Positions 34,319 to 43,523 of a stretch of DNA of 64,000 bases are shown here, piece by piece; position 1 is the stretch's first letter; each line of letters opens with the position of its first letter. A program made the position numbers and the translations under genes. Below the pieces are notes generated by a model that saw only the letters and a program-made list of their open reading frames with translations, made no database searches and was not told the DNA's origin. The stretch is taken from positions 1 through 64,000 of the forward strand of contig DAMBQR010000012.1 of the NCBI GenBank assembly GCA_032055545.1, written 5' to 3'. This DNA is from Pseudescherichia sp032055545 (GTDB taxonomy: Bacteria; Pseudomonadota; Gammaproteobacteria; Enterobacterales; Enterobacteriaceae).

Positions 34319-36394
34319 ATGAAACACAGTAACGCGTATAAAATCCTGCCGGGGGATTATCATCTTCTCGGCGCTAACTACGATGGTGAGGGCGTCAATT
34401 TTGCCCTTTTCTCGGCGCATGCAGAGCGCGTTGAGCTTTGCCTCTATGACCCAAGCGGCAAGAACGAGATTGCCCGCCTTGAGCTGCCGGAAAATACTCA
34501 TGAAGTCTGGCATGGCTACGTGCCAGGCCTGAGACCGGGCGCGCTCTACGGCTTCCGCGTCCACGGACCGTTCGATCCCGAGAACGGTCATCGCTTTAAC
34601 CCCAATAAGCTAGTGATTGATCCCTATGCCCGCGAGCTGGTTGGCGATGTAGAGTGGAACGAAGCGCACTTCGCCTACGACATGCTGCATGAAGATAAGG
34701 ATCTGACCTTTGATAAGCGGGACAGCGCGCCGTTTATGCCGAAGTGCCGGGTGATCGACCCGCATGAGTTTGACTGGCAGGATAATAACCGGCCGAATAT
34801 TCCATGGTCGCAGGCGATTATCTATGAAACCCATGTGAAGGGTTTCACCCAGCTCAACTCCGCGCTGCCGCAGGAGCTGCGCGGTAACTTTGAAGGGATG
34901 GGCCACAAGGCTACCGTGGACTACATCAAAAGCCTGGGCATTACCTCTGTCGAGCTGCTGCCGGTTCACTGGTTCCCGGACGACCAGCATCTGCTGGACA
35001 GAGGTCTGAAAAACTTCTGGGGCTACAATACGCTTGGCTTCTTTGCGCCCGCGTCGCGCTACTACGGGCCGAATGGTATTCAGGGCTTCCGCGATATGGT
35101 ACGCGCGTTCCACGATGCCGGTATCGAGGTGATCCTCGATGTGGTCTATAACCACACGGCGGAAGGAAACGAGCTTGGCCCAACGCTGTCGTTCAAGGGG
35201 ATCGATAACTTCTCTTACTACCGTACGCTGCCTGACCAGCACCGCTACTATATCAACGATACCGGCACGGGAAATACCGTCAATACCTCTCATCCCCGCG
35301 TGCTGCAGCTGGTGATGGACTCCCTGCGCTACTGGGCGGAGTCGATGCATATCGACGGCTTCCGTTTCGACCTCGGCACGATCCTTGGTCGTGAGCCGGA
35401 GGGCTTCGACCAGCGCGGCGGCTTCTTTGATGCCATGACGCAGGATCCGGTGCTGTCAAAACTGAAGCTGATCGGTGAACCCTGGGATATCGGCCCGGGT
35501 GGCTACCAGGTGGGTGGTTTCCCGCCGGGCTGGGCGGAGTGGAACGATAAGTATCGTGACACGGTGCGCGAATACTGGAAGGGCGATAACGTGGCATCCG
35601 ATTTTGCTTCCCGCCTGCTTGGCTCTGGCGATCTCTATGACGTCCGCGGCCGTCGCCCCTGGGCTAGCGTTAACTTTATCACCGCTCACGATGGCTTTAC
35701 GCTTAACGACATGGTGTCGTACAACGAAAAGCACAACGAAGAGAATGGCGAAGATAACAACGATGGCCATAACGACAACCGCTCGTATAACTACGGCGCA
35801 GAAGGTCCGACCGACGACGAAAATATTAATGCGATCCGCGAGCGGCAGAAACGTAATTTCCTCGCTACGCTGCTCTTCTCCCACGGCACCCCGATGCTGT
35901 TGGCCGGGGACGAGTTTGGCCGCAGCCAGATGGGTAACAACAACGGCTACTGTCAGGACAGCGAGATCTCCTGGGTACAGTGGGACGATCTGCCAGCCTC
36001 CAGCGAGGCGCTGCGCGAGTTTACGCGACAGATTATTAAGCTGCGTACCGAGCAGCCGTTACTGCGTCGAGAAAGCTGGCGCGATGGCCTGCTTATCGAG
36101 TGGTTCAACGCCGAAGGGGGCATTCAGCAGCCTGAACACTGGCATGAGGGATCGGCTCTGGTGGTCTACATCAGCCGTCCGGATCTGAAAAAGGAAGAGG
36201 GGACCTGGCACGACGTGCTGATGCTGCTCAACCCGTTTGAAGAGAGCATGGAATTCCGTATTCCGCAGCCTGGAGAAAGCGGCTGGGTGCTGGAGCTGAC
36301 CACCTTTGATACGGAAACACGCGGCATCGTTATTGATAGCGAAACAGACTTTACTCTGAAAGGGCGCAGCATTGCTCTATTCAGAAGGCCGTAA
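34319..36394 (+). CDS. treX: TreX/GlgX-type glycogen debranching enzyme
   Basis: A 691-residue isoamylase-type GH13 debranching enzyme: N-terminal CBM48-like domain (about 10-120), then a barrel with DGFRFDLGTILG (nucleophile), KLIGEPWDIGPGGYQVGGFP (acid) and NFITAHDGFTLND. It is clearly diverged from the glg-locus GlgX of E. coli and sits 97 bp after treY, so it is the pathway-specific enzyme that trims glycogen branches to feed TreY and TreZ. With these two it forms the TreXYZ route, a starch/glycogen-to-trehalose pathway used in osmotic and desiccation stress. Confidence 0.9.
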   Translation: MKHSNAYKILPGDYHLLGANYDGEGVNFALFSAHAERVELCLYDPSGKNEIARLELPENTHEVWHGYVPGLRPGALYGFRVHGPFDPENGHRFNPNKLVIDPYARELVGDVEWNEAHFAYDMLHEDKDLTFDKRDSAPFMPKCRVIDPHEFDWQDNNRPNIPWSQAIIYETHVKGFTQLNSALPQELRGNFEGMGHKATVDYIKSLGITSVELLPVHWFPDDQHLLDRGLKNFWGYNTLGFFAPASRYYGPNGIQGFRDMVRAFHDAGIEVILDVVYNHTAEGNELGPTLSFKGIDNFSYYRTLPDQHRYYINDTGTGNTVNTSHPRVLQLVMDSLRYWAESMHIDGFRFDLGTILGREPEGFDQRGGFFDAMTQDPVLSKLKLIGEPWDIGPGGYQVGGFPPGWAEWNDKYRDTVREYWKGDNVASDFASRLLGSGDLYDVRGRRPWASVNFITAHDGFTLNDMVSYNEKHNEENGEDNNDGHNDNRSYNYGAEGPTDDENINAIRERQKRNFLATLLFSHGTPMLLAGDEFGRSQMGNNNGYCQDSEISWVQWDDLPASSEALREFTRQIIKLRTEQPLLRRESWRDGLLIEWFNAEGGIQQPEHWHEGSALVVYISRPDLKKEEGTWHDVLMLLNPFEESMEFRIPQPGESGWVLELTTFDTETRGIVIDSETDFTLKGRSIALFRRP

Positions 36395-36400
36395 CGCTTA

Positions 36401-36877
36401 CTAACAGCGCCTGCCCAGGCGCGAATCGATAATAAACGGCTCTGCTTTAACACTCAGCAGAGCCGTTTTTGCATCGGGATGTTCCGGGTTAAACAGCGCG
36501 TTCCACTCTCCGGTAATGGTGCTTGGGACACGCAGCAGCAGACCATTGTTTACGTCGGCCAGCCATTGATCGCCAATCTGCTGGGTAGAGATTGGGGCCG
36601 GATCGGCCTGCCACTCCTCTGGTAATGTATTGAGATCGAGCGTAGCGATCAGCGCAGTGGGGATCTCAATGGTCAGAAAGCTATAGCCTTCAGCAATGTC
36701 CTCGATTTCCAGATGCACCAGCGTTTCCAGCACGCAAAGCGCCTTTGATGAACCGAGATAGACGCACTCACGGCCACGAGAGTTCCAGCGGCCACCGAAG
36801 GTGCGTGCCCCGTACCCATCAAATGCGGTAGCGACGTAGCGCGACTTCACCAGCCGCCAGAAAAGCTCTGTCTCCAT
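36401..36877 (-). CDS. RES-domain toxin (NAD+-degrading type)
   Basis: A 158-residue RES-domain protein: WRLVKSRY near the N-terminus, GGRWNSRGRECVYLGSS (about 28-44) and CVLETLVHLE (about 48-57) hold the Arg, Tyr and Glu residues of the family active site. Characterised RES toxins consume NAD+ by phosphorolysis or hydrolysis. The ATG touches the stop of the antitoxin gene (TAATG), typical of a two-gene toxin-antitoxin module. Confidence 0.87.
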   Translation of the reverse strand: METELFWRLVKSRYVATAFDGYGARTFGGRWNSRGRECVYLGSSKALCVLETLVHLEIEDIAEGYSFLTIEIPTALIATLDLNTLPEEWQADPAPISTQQIGDQWLADVNNGLLLRVPSTITGEWNALFNPEHPDAKTALLSVKAEPFIIDSRLGRRC

Positions 36878-37329
36878 TAGCTCAGTACGCCGTGCTCAAG
36901 CCTGCCGACGAGGGTTAGCACCGCTTCGGCACCGGCAGGGGTAGAGAGCAGCTCTGCCGGTTTTTTGCCCCCCAGACCCTTGGCGGGTCTATTTAGCCAC
37001 TGGGCCATCCGGACATTATCGTTGTTAAACAGCTCGCGCGCCGCGCTAATTGCCCGAGCCAGGGTATAAACCCGTGCGCTCTGCTCAGGAGAAAAGCGCT
37101 TCTCCGCGCTGTTTAGCCTTCGGCTATAGGTATTGCGATCGATACCGGCCATACGCAGCAGCACCGCCTCGTCAAGCTGGGTCGCATCAGTAATACTGCG
37201 TAAAATAGTCGCGCTCAGTCCGGTATTAATACTGTCATGGGCGGCAATCGCCGCGGCAGGCAGTCCCAGCGTGCTGAGCAAGTCATGCGGAAGGGACGCT
37301 GCTTTGGGAGTAAAAAGTTGCATGGTCAT
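36877..37329 (-). CDS. Xre/MbcA/ParS-type antitoxin
   Basis: A 150-residue antitoxin: an N-terminal Xre-like helical DNA-binding domain (LLRMAGIDRNTYSRRL, about 59-74) and a C-terminal MbcA/ParS domain with the WLNRPAKGLGGKKPAELLSTPAGAEAV toxin-binding block (about 112-138). The start at 37329 has GGAGG five bases upstream. It should neutralise the RES protein encoded next and autorepress the pair. Confidence 0.87.
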   Translation of the reverse strand: MTMQLFTPKAASLPHDLLSTLGLPAAAIAAHDSINTGLSATILRSITDATQLDEAVLLRMAGIDRNTYSRRLNSAEKRFSPEQSARVYTLARAISAARELFNNDNVRMAQWLNRPAKGLGGKKPAELLSTPAGAEAVLTLVGRLEHGVLS

Positions 37330-37396
37330 CACGCCTCCTGTTCATTTGATAAAAATATTAGCTCAAATGAACAGGAAGCACAATGCATGTTATGCC

Positions 37397-38407
37397 TTAA
37401 CGACGGAAATCGATCACCATACGGCCACGGATTTTACCTTGCTCCATCTCATGGAAAATGGTGTTGATATCTTCCAGGGGGCGGGAGGCGACTTTTGGTA
37501 CCACTTTACCCTCGGCGGCAAACTGGAAGGCTTCGGTCAGATCCTGACGGGTGCCCACCAGCGAACCGACGACCTGAATACCGTCCAGCACCAGCCGGGG
37601 GATGTCGAGGCTCATCGACTCCGGCGGCAGGCCAACGGCCACCACGCGGCCACCGGCACGCACTGCATCCACGGCAGAGTTAAACGCCGCTTTAGCGACG
37701 GCGGTGACCACCGCAGCATGCGCGCCGCCGGTTTTCTGCTGGATGATCTGCGCGGCGTTCTCGTTACGGGAGTTGATAGTCAGATCGGCCCCCATCTCAG
37801 ACGCCAGGCTGAGCTGCTCATCGTTGACGTCGATCGCGATCACCTTCGCGTTAAAGACGTTCTTCGCGTACTGCATCGCCAGGTTGCCGAGACCGCCAAG
37901 GCCGTAGATGGCTATCCACTGCCCGGGCTTGATGTGGGAGATCTTGATCGATTTGTAGGTCGTCACGCCTGCGCAGGTGATGCTGCTGGCGGCGGCGGGA
38001 TCCAGCCCATCCGGTACTTTAACCGCGTAGTCAGCGACCACAATGCACCCTTCGGCCATGCCGCCATCGACGCTGTAGCCTGCGTTTTTTACCTCGCGGC
38101 AGAGCGTTTCGTTCCCGCTGTTACAGTATTCGCAGTGCCCGCACCCCTCATAAAACCACGCCACGCTGGCGCGATCGCCCGGCTTCAGTGAGGTGACGCC
38201 GGGTCCCACTTCCTCTACCACGCCAATACCTTCGTGGCCCAGAATGACCCCGGTCTTGTCACCGAAATCGCCGTTTTTAACGTGAAGATCGGTATGGCAA
38301 ACCCCACAGCACTCCATTTTTAACCGCGCCTCGCCGTGACGAAGGGCGCGTAAGGTTTTTTCTTTGATTTCTACTTGATGATCGTGAGTGACAACAGCAG
38401 CTTTCAT
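37397..38407 (-). CDS. adhP: Zinc alcohol dehydrogenase AdhP
   Basis: A 336-residue zinc-dependent MDR alcohol dehydrogenase, E. coli AdhP orthologue (ethanol and propanol, NAD-dependent). Catalytic zinc ligands are in CGVCHTD (Cys about 37) and GHEG; structural zinc cysteines in GCGHCEYCNSGNETLC (about 88-103); Rossmann motif GLGGLGN (about 172-178). Upstream of maeA as in E. coli, here with a separate promoter region of 196 bp that contains a REP unit. Confidence 0.92.
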   Translation of the reverse strand: MKAAVVTHDHQVEIKEKTLRALRHGEARLKMECCGVCHTDLHVKNGDFGDKTGVILGHEGIGVVEEVGPGVTSLKPGDRASVAWFYEGCGHCEYCNSGNETLCREVKNAGYSVDGGMAEGCIVVADYAVKVPDGLDPAAASSITCAGVTTYKSIKISHIKPGQWIAIYGLGGLGNLAMQYAKNVFNAKVIAIDVNDEQLSLASEMGADLTINSRNENAAQIIQQKTGGAHAAVVTAVAKAAFNSAVDAVRAGGRVVAVGLPPESMSLDIPRLVLDGIQVVGSLVGTRQDLTEAFQFAAEGKVVPKVASRPLEDINTIFHEMEQGKIRGRMVIDFRR

Positions 38408-38567
38408 TTTTATCTCCTTATGGGTATGCAGTTGGATGATGCATAACGTAATGCGTCACGGGAGACGCAATTACCCCTTTAGGATTAATGACTTCTGTAT
38501 AAGATGCAACCACCCGGAAATATTCTGCAATAATTTATGAGAACCATTCGCAAATGGAGCAGGAATT

Positions 38568-38599
38568 GTAGGCCCGGCAAGCGTAGCGCCGCCGGGCAA
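38568..38599. repeat. REP-like palindromic element
   Basis: GTAGGCCCGGCAAGCGTAGC followed by GCCGCCGGGCAAC: an imperfect palindrome of the REP type in the gap between maeA and adhP, in opposite orientation to the unit at 2894. Confidence 0.75.
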
Positions 38600-38603
38600 C
38601 TGA

Positions 38604-40301
38604 TTAAATCGAGGTTCGGCGATAGCTGCGGTACTCAGGCCGCCAGAAATTATCGTCAATCGCCTGCTGCAACGCCTCGGCGGAGGTTTTCACCGCCACG
38701 CCTTCCTCCTGGGCGACTTTACCTACCGCAAAGGCGATAGCACGAGAGACGTGCTGGATCTCATCGAGTCCCGGCAGCACCATGCCGTTGTCGTTGGTCC
38801 GCAGCGGGGAGTGCTCCGCCAGGGTTTCGCTTGCGGCCATCAGCATCTCATCGGTAATGCGTGACGCGCCGGCGGCGATGACGCCCAGCCCGACGCCCGG
38901 GAAGATATAGGCGTTGTTGCACTGGGCAATCGGATAGAGCTTATCTTTCCACTGCACCGGCGGGAAGGGGCTGCCGGTTGCCACCAGTGCGTTGCCGTCG
39001 GTCCAGGTGATGATATCCTGCGGCGTCGCCTCTACGCGGGAGGTCGGGTTTGAGAGCGGCATGACGATCGGGCGCGGGCAGTACTTATGCATCTCGCGGA
39101 TAATCTCCTCCGTGAACAGCCCGGTCTGGCCCGAAACGCCGATCAGGATGTCCGGCTTGACGTTGCGCACCACGTCCAGCAGGGAGATGGCGTCGCCGCT
39201 GGTCTCCCAGTTCTGGATATTCTCCTGCTTTTGCACCAGCTTGCTCTGGAACGGCAGCAGGTTAGGCATCTGATCCGTCAGCAGGCCGAAGCGATCGACC
39301 ATGTACACTTTTTGTCGCGCCGCCGCCTCGCTCAACCCTTCGCGCTGGGTCTGGGCGACGATCTGCTCGGCGATACCGCACCCGGCAGAGCCTGCACCGA
39401 GGAAGACAATCTTCTGGTTGCTCAGCTGGCTGCCTGCGGCACGGCTGGCAGCGATAAGCGTACCCACGGTCACCGCCGCGGTACCCTGAATATCGTCATT
39501 AAAGGAGCAGATCTCGTTTCGGTAACGGTTCAGCAGCGGCATAGCGTTTTTCTGGGCAAAATCTTCAAACTGTAAAAGCACATCCGGCCAGCGCTGCTTC
39601 ACCGCCTGGATAAACTCATCCACGAACTCATAATATTCGTCGCCGCTGATACGCGGATGTCGCCAGCCCATGTAGAGCGGATCGTTAAGCAGCTGCTGGT
39701 TATTGGTACCGACATCCAGCACCACCGGCAGGGTATAGGCCGGGCTGATGCCACCGCAGGCGGTGTAGAGCGACAGCTTGCCGATAGGAATGCCCATGCC
39801 GCCGATACCCTGATCGCCAAGCCCCAGAATACGCTCGCCGTCGGTTACGACGATCACTTTAATATTGTGCGCCGGGACGTTCTGTAAGATGTCATCCATC
39901 ATGTGGCGGTTTTCGTAGGAGATAAACACCCCGCGCGCGCGGCGGTAGATCTCAGAGAAGCGTTCGCAGGCGGAGCCGACCGTTGGGGTGTAGATCACCG
40001 GCATCATCTCATCAAGATGGTTTTCCACCAGCCGGTAGAAGAGGGTTTCGTTAGTGTCCTGGATGTTACGCAGATAGATGTGCTTATCGATATCCGTTTT
40101 GAACCCCTGATACTGTAGCCAGGCGCGTTCGGCTTGCTCTTCAATGGTTTCCACCACTTCAGGGAGCAGGCCGAGCAGGTTAAAGTTGCGTCGCTCTTCC
40201 AGGCTAAAGGCGCTGCCTTTATTCAGCAGTGGAAACTCTAACAGCACGGGGCCAGCATAGGGGATGTACAGCGAACGGTTTTTCTTGTACTTCAGCAACA
40301 T
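38604..40301 (-). CDS. maeA: NAD-dependent malic enzyme MaeA
   Basis: A 565-residue malic enzyme, the same length as E. coli MaeA (SfcA) and highly similar: QRSLYIPYAG-like N-terminus, catalytic Tyr in MPVIYTPTVGSACE, Lys in MGIPIGKLSLY, NAD fold FLGAGSAGCGIAE. It decarboxylates malate to pyruvate with NAD+. The start at 40301 gives MLLKYKK and has AGGAG nine bases upstream; the longer frame upstream of it is not supported. Confidence 0.95.
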   Translation of the reverse strand: MLLKYKKNRSLYIPYAGPVLLEFPLLNKGSAFSLEERRNFNLLGLLPEVVETIEEQAERAWLQYQGFKTDIDKHIYLRNIQDTNETLFYRLVENHLDEMMPVIYTPTVGSACERFSEIYRRARGVFISYENRHMMDDILQNVPAHNIKVIVVTDGERILGLGDQGIGGMGIPIGKLSLYTACGGISPAYTLPVVLDVGTNNQQLLNDPLYMGWRHPRISGDEYYEFVDEFIQAVKQRWPDVLLQFEDFAQKNAMPLLNRYRNEICSFNDDIQGTAAVTVGTLIAASRAAGSQLSNQKIVFLGAGSAGCGIAEQIVAQTQREGLSEAAARQKVYMVDRFGLLTDQMPNLLPFQSKLVQKQENIQNWETSGDAISLLDVVRNVKPDILIGVSGQTGLFTEEIIREMHKYCPRPIVMPLSNPTSRVEATPQDIITWTDGNALVATGSPFPPVQWKDKLYPIAQCNNAYIFPGVGLGVIAAGASRITDEMLMAASETLAEHSPLRTNDNGMVLPGLDEIQHVSRAIAFAVGKVAQEEGVAVKTSAEALQQAIDDNFWRPEYRSYRRTSI

Positions 40302-40433
40302 CTCAAAAACTCCTGGGTAAACGGATCCCGGCGATACACGGTTACCTGCGTGCGGACGGGGTAGGTAGTACGGCGGGGGGAGTATAAAGCATGCGTAGTG
40401 CAATTTCTTGTTACTTCGCTGAAACATATTCAT

Positions 40434-40461
40434 AAAAAGACACGCCACCGGAGTGGTGGCG
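40434..40461 (-). terminator. Intrinsic terminator of sra
   Basis: A perfect 7-bp stem (CGCCACC / GGTGGCG, 5-base loop) followed on the minus strand by TGTC and five T. It lies 32 bases beyond the sra stop. Confidence 0.85.
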
Positions 40462-40492
40462 CGGGAAGGGATGATCAGTGGCGATTAATGCA

Positions 40493-40630
40493 TTACTGGG
40501 CGCGACGATGGCGACCATGTCGATGGGTGACCACTTTTTCGCTGCCATCTTCGTTACGCACGACCTTTCTCTGATTCGACAGCTTGTAGTCCAGACCTAA
40601 AATATGACGTGCCTGACGATTCGATCTCAT
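40493..40630 (-). CDS. sra: Stationary-phase ribosome-associated protein Sra (RpsV)
   Basis: A 45-codon gene, too short for usual ORF cut-offs but exactly the length of E. coli Sra. It begins MRSNRQARHILGLDYKLSNQ, matching the conserved Sra head, and ends in a basic His/Arg-rich tail. AGGAG lies six bases before the ATG. Sra binds the 30S subunit in stationary phase. Position next to maeA is as in E. coli; the next E. coli genes (bdm, osmC) are absent and an Abi-like gene follows instead. Confidence 0.93.
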   Translation of the reverse strand: MRSNRQARHILGLDYKLSNQRKVVRNEDGSEKVVTHRHGRHRRAQ

Positions 40631-40787
40631 GCTAACTCCTTAATTCAGTTAATCGTTTCAAGGACCAGCCCGCAACGGCGAGCCGGGCAAAGCGTATCCC
40701 ATAGCGATAGCAGCATACCGTTTCCATCGAACAAAAAACGTGCTGCACACTCAAGATTCGGCCACGGCAGGATAAATAGCAACTTAT

Positions 40788-41447
40788 TTAAGGCTTATAG
40801 GTAAGTAGTGGGAGCAGGGTCTGGTTATTAACCATCCATTCAGCTGTAAAAGTGCATCTACTTGAAACCAAGTTTTTAATTATTATGAAGTCGTCGTGCA
40901 GCATACGTGACACGATGGGTTCATGATGCGCGATGCGGTTGCGCAATTTTCGTATAACATCAAGCTCTGCATAAAGTTTTTGACGTAATTGACTACAATT
41001 TGAGGTGCGATAGGAAGCATTTGGAAAAGATGCGACCAGGTAATTATTCCATAGCCGCTTATCAAAACGACCCGTTAGCATCATTTGCCAGAATACAAAT
41101 TTTAATTCTGGGATAACTTTGCTTGTAGTAGGTTGATTTCTTCGAGCATTAATCAAATCATCTGTCGGCCTATACCCCTTAGTTGGTTTGGGTAAACTTC
41201 TTTCAAAACCTGGCGACCACGGCCATTCCGGCCCATATACAGTTGCAAGTACATCTGATATTGCATTTCTGATAACAACTTCACAGATATGAAGAGGAAC
41301 CAGAAATGCTGATGAAATCTGGGCATTCCACATATAGAGGCTAAGCGCTTTCTCCGTTTGCTCTAAACCAGGCGGCCCTCCAGCTAAAGTTTCATATGTC
41401 CCTAGCCTGGCTGCGGAAAGGGTACTTTTGATGTGGTTTGACGGCAT
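40788..41447 (-). CDS. Abi-like protein with HEPN RNase motif
   Basis: A 219-residue protein resembling Abi_2/AbiD/F-type abortive infection proteins. The RNRIAHHEPI stretch (about 169-178) gives the R-x4-H motif of HEPN ribonucleases, and the N-terminal third has the SxARLGTYE and NAQISSAFLVPLHICEVVIRNAI pattern. Its DNA is visibly AT-richer than the neighbours, and it occupies the place of bdm/osmC beside sra, both signs of acquisition. No partner toxin or antitoxin gene is next to it. A role in phage defence is inference. Confidence 0.72.
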   Translation of the reverse strand: MPSNHIKSTLSAARLGTYETLAGGPPGLEQTEKALSLYMWNAQISSAFLVPLHICEVVIRNAISDVLATVYGPEWPWSPGFERSLPKPTKGYRPTDDLINARRNQPTTSKVIPELKFVFWQMMLTGRFDKRLWNNYLVASFPNASYRTSNCSQLRQKLYAELDVIRKLRNRIAHHEPIVSRMLHDDFIIIKNLVSSRCTFTAEWMVNNQTLLPLLTYKP

Positions 41448-41533
41448 TGGCTAAGATCCTTATACTGGCATCGTTAGCCCCGGGACTTGTTAGCAAAACG
41501 GCTTCCCCCCGAGGACAATCGATAGAGTTATGC

Positions 41534-41565
41534 AAAAAGGGCCCGCAGAGATGTGGGCCTTTTTT
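41534..41565. terminator. Bidirectional intrinsic terminator
   Basis: A 7-bp GC-rich stem (GGCCCGC / GTGGGCC, one G-U) with a 6-base loop, flanked by AAAAA on the left and TTTTTT on the right. On the minus strand it ends the Aer-like gene transcript. No plus-strand gene precedes it. Confidence 0.8.
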
Positions 41566-41677
41566 GTTTCCATACCTGACCATTCACCTCTTTAGTGTAT
41601 TGAAAATGTCGCCTGGCTGGAGAGGAGAAAAGTGCGGAGCAAAGCTAAAAAGACGGAGCGATTACGCATAATCTTTA

Positions 41678-43219
41678 TTAATTTCCTCCGCCAAAAACCT
41701 GCACGGCGCGTTGCAGACGTGTGGCTCGGGAGGAGAGGTTGCAGGCGGCGTCGGTGACCCGCTCAACCATGCTGGTATTGTTGTGGGTCATCACGCCGAT
41801 GCGCGATACAGACTCATTGATTAATGCCAGCGCCTGGGTTTGCTCCTGGGTAGCGGAGCCAATCTCTTTGATCATGGTTGCCATCTGAATGACGTTGTCG
41901 ATCATCGCCGTCAGGTGGGTTTCGGTATTCTCTACCATCGTCACGCCGCTGCTGACGTTGGCGACGTTCTGCTCTATCAGCGTTTTGATCTCCTTTGCGG
42001 CGGAGGCAGAGTGCTGAGCCAGATTACGCACCTCGGCGGCAACGACCGCAAAACCCCGACCGGCCTCACCGGCGCGGGCGGCTTCAACGGCGGCGTTGAG
42101 GGCCAGAATATTGGTTTGAAAAGCGATGCTGTCGATAACGCCAATAATATCGACAATCTGCTTATTATCCCGGGAGACAGACTGCATCATGGAGATAGTT
42201 TTCTTCATAATGTTGCCGCTGTTCATTGCGCTGCTGCTGGTTTCGTCAGCGCGGATCATCGCATCAGACGCGGTCTCCGCTGTCTGCTTCACCGCGCTGG
42301 CTATCTCCTCCACGGCCGCCGCCGTCTGGTGCAGATCCGCTGACGTCTCTTCGGTACGCTGCTGCAGTGCTCCCCCCTCATTGGCGATGCGCCGGCTGAC
42401 TTTGCGGATCCCCTCCAGCTGGGTGGTGACATCCCCAACCAGCGAGTTGAGGTTCAGCCCGGACTGATTGACGAGGCGCAGCAGCATCCCTATCTCATCG
42501 ACGCGGTCAAAATGAAAATAGTCCGCCCGTCTTCCAGACACAATCTTTTGCATTTGCGTTAAGATTAATTTTAATGGATGCGAAACCTGCACCTGCAAAA
42601 AAAGTGCGGCAAATAAAAAGAGAGTGAGCGCGATGCCTGAGCGGGCCAGGTCAGGAAGAGGAATAAACGGCAGGGTGGCCGTGACCAATGCGGCAATACC
42701 CAGCGCCAGATTAATACGCTGGGAAATACCGAGCCATTTAAATAGCGATAAAAAAGTGAGCAGACCACGACGCACCAGCACGCCTTTATAAAATCGATAC
42801 CCTTTTAAGCTATTGCTGTTTATTTGCCCATAGAGCTTTTCACTCGCGTTAATCTCTTCCCGTGGCGGAATATTTCTTACCGAGATATAGCCGGTCAGTT
42901 TTTCCTGCTGATAAACCGGGGTCACGTTAGCGCGTACCCAATAGTGATCGCCATTGTGACGTCGGTTCTTCACCAGCCCTGTCCAGCTCTCTCCCTGCTG
43001 GACAGTAAACCACATGTCGGCAAAGGCAGCCGGCGGCATATCTGGATGGCGGATAATATTATGCGGCTCACCGACCAGCGCCGCCTCCACAAACCCGCTT
43101 GCCTCAATAAAAGCAGAGTTAGCGTAAGAAATATGACTTTGCGTATTGGTTGTGGACATTAACGTCGTGCCGTCGTTAAGAAAATACTCTTGCTGTGTAA
43201 CAGGAGTGTTACGCTTCAT
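41678..43219 (-). CDS. Aer-type PAS-domain chemoreceptor
   Basis: A 513-residue receptor organised like E. coli Aer: an N-terminal PAS domain (about 1-120) with PHNIIRHPDMPPAAFADMW and NRRHNGDHYWVRANV, a hydrophobic anchor (about 170-215), a HAMP-like segment, and the MCP signalling core IAFQTNILALNAAVEAARAG. Such PAS domains bind FAD and sense redox or energy state. ATG 43219 has GAGG six bases upstream; two earlier in-frame starts are weaker. It is clearly a paralogue, not Aer itself, given low similarity in the linker. Confidence 0.87.
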   Translation of the reverse strand: MKRNTPVTQQEYFLNDGTTLMSTTNTQSHISYANSAFIEASGFVEAALVGEPHNIIRHPDMPPAAFADMWFTVQQGESWTGLVKNRRHNGDHYWVRANVTPVYQQEKLTGYISVRNIPPREEINASEKLYGQINSNSLKGYRFYKGVLVRRGLLTFLSLFKWLGISQRINLALGIAALVTATLPFIPLPDLARSGIALTLFLFAALFLQVQVSHPLKLILTQMQKIVSGRRADYFHFDRVDEIGMLLRLVNQSGLNLNSLVGDVTTQLEGIRKVSRRIANEGGALQQRTEETSADLHQTAAAVEEIASAVKQTAETASDAMIRADETSSSAMNSGNIMKKTISMMQSVSRDNKQIVDIIGVIDSIAFQTNILALNAAVEAARAGEAGRGFAVVAAEVRNLAQHSASAAKEIKTLIEQNVANVSSGVTMVENTETHLTAMIDNVIQMATMIKEIGSATQEQTQALALINESVSRIGVMTHNNTSMVERVTDAACNLSSRATRLQRAVQVFGGGN

Positions 43220-43523
43220 GAATAACCTCATAATCAAGCGTCTTGCAATAAACAAAAAAAGGAGATGATATTATTTTTATAGCTCGCGCATTCTCTACCA
43301 TCATGGCAATAACGAAAAGTAGCTGGAGGAAATATTTTTTTAGCGATGCTGAAATATTGCTTGCCGTATTGGTTATAAAAATGAAAAAAATAAAGCAGGC
43401 CATGTTAATAGTTCAGCGCACGGCAAAAACTTAACGCAAACAGAGAGGGCTTCGTGCTATATCGCGAAAATAATCTAACCTTTACAGGTACCTTTAATCG
43501 CTCGACAGGCTCAGGAGATGGAC
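43220..43523. other. AT-rich intergenic region between divergent genes
   Basis: 304 bases between the Aer-like gene and the DUF2231 gene. A 64-codon minus-strand frame here lacks a ribosome site and is rejected. Promoters for both genes must lie here; none is clear enough to place. Confidence 0.4.

Noticed and set aside
41448..41533. tRNA gene or attachment site before the terminator at 41534
   Set aside because: No cloverleaf with T-loop or acceptor stem could be formed, and no direct repeat of its 3' end was found around the Abi-like gene.
43209..43403. 64-codon hydrophobic minus-strand frame before the Aer-like gene
   Set aside because: AT-rich DNA gives Phe/Ile-rich translations by chance; no ribosome site and it overlaps the start of the receptor gene.
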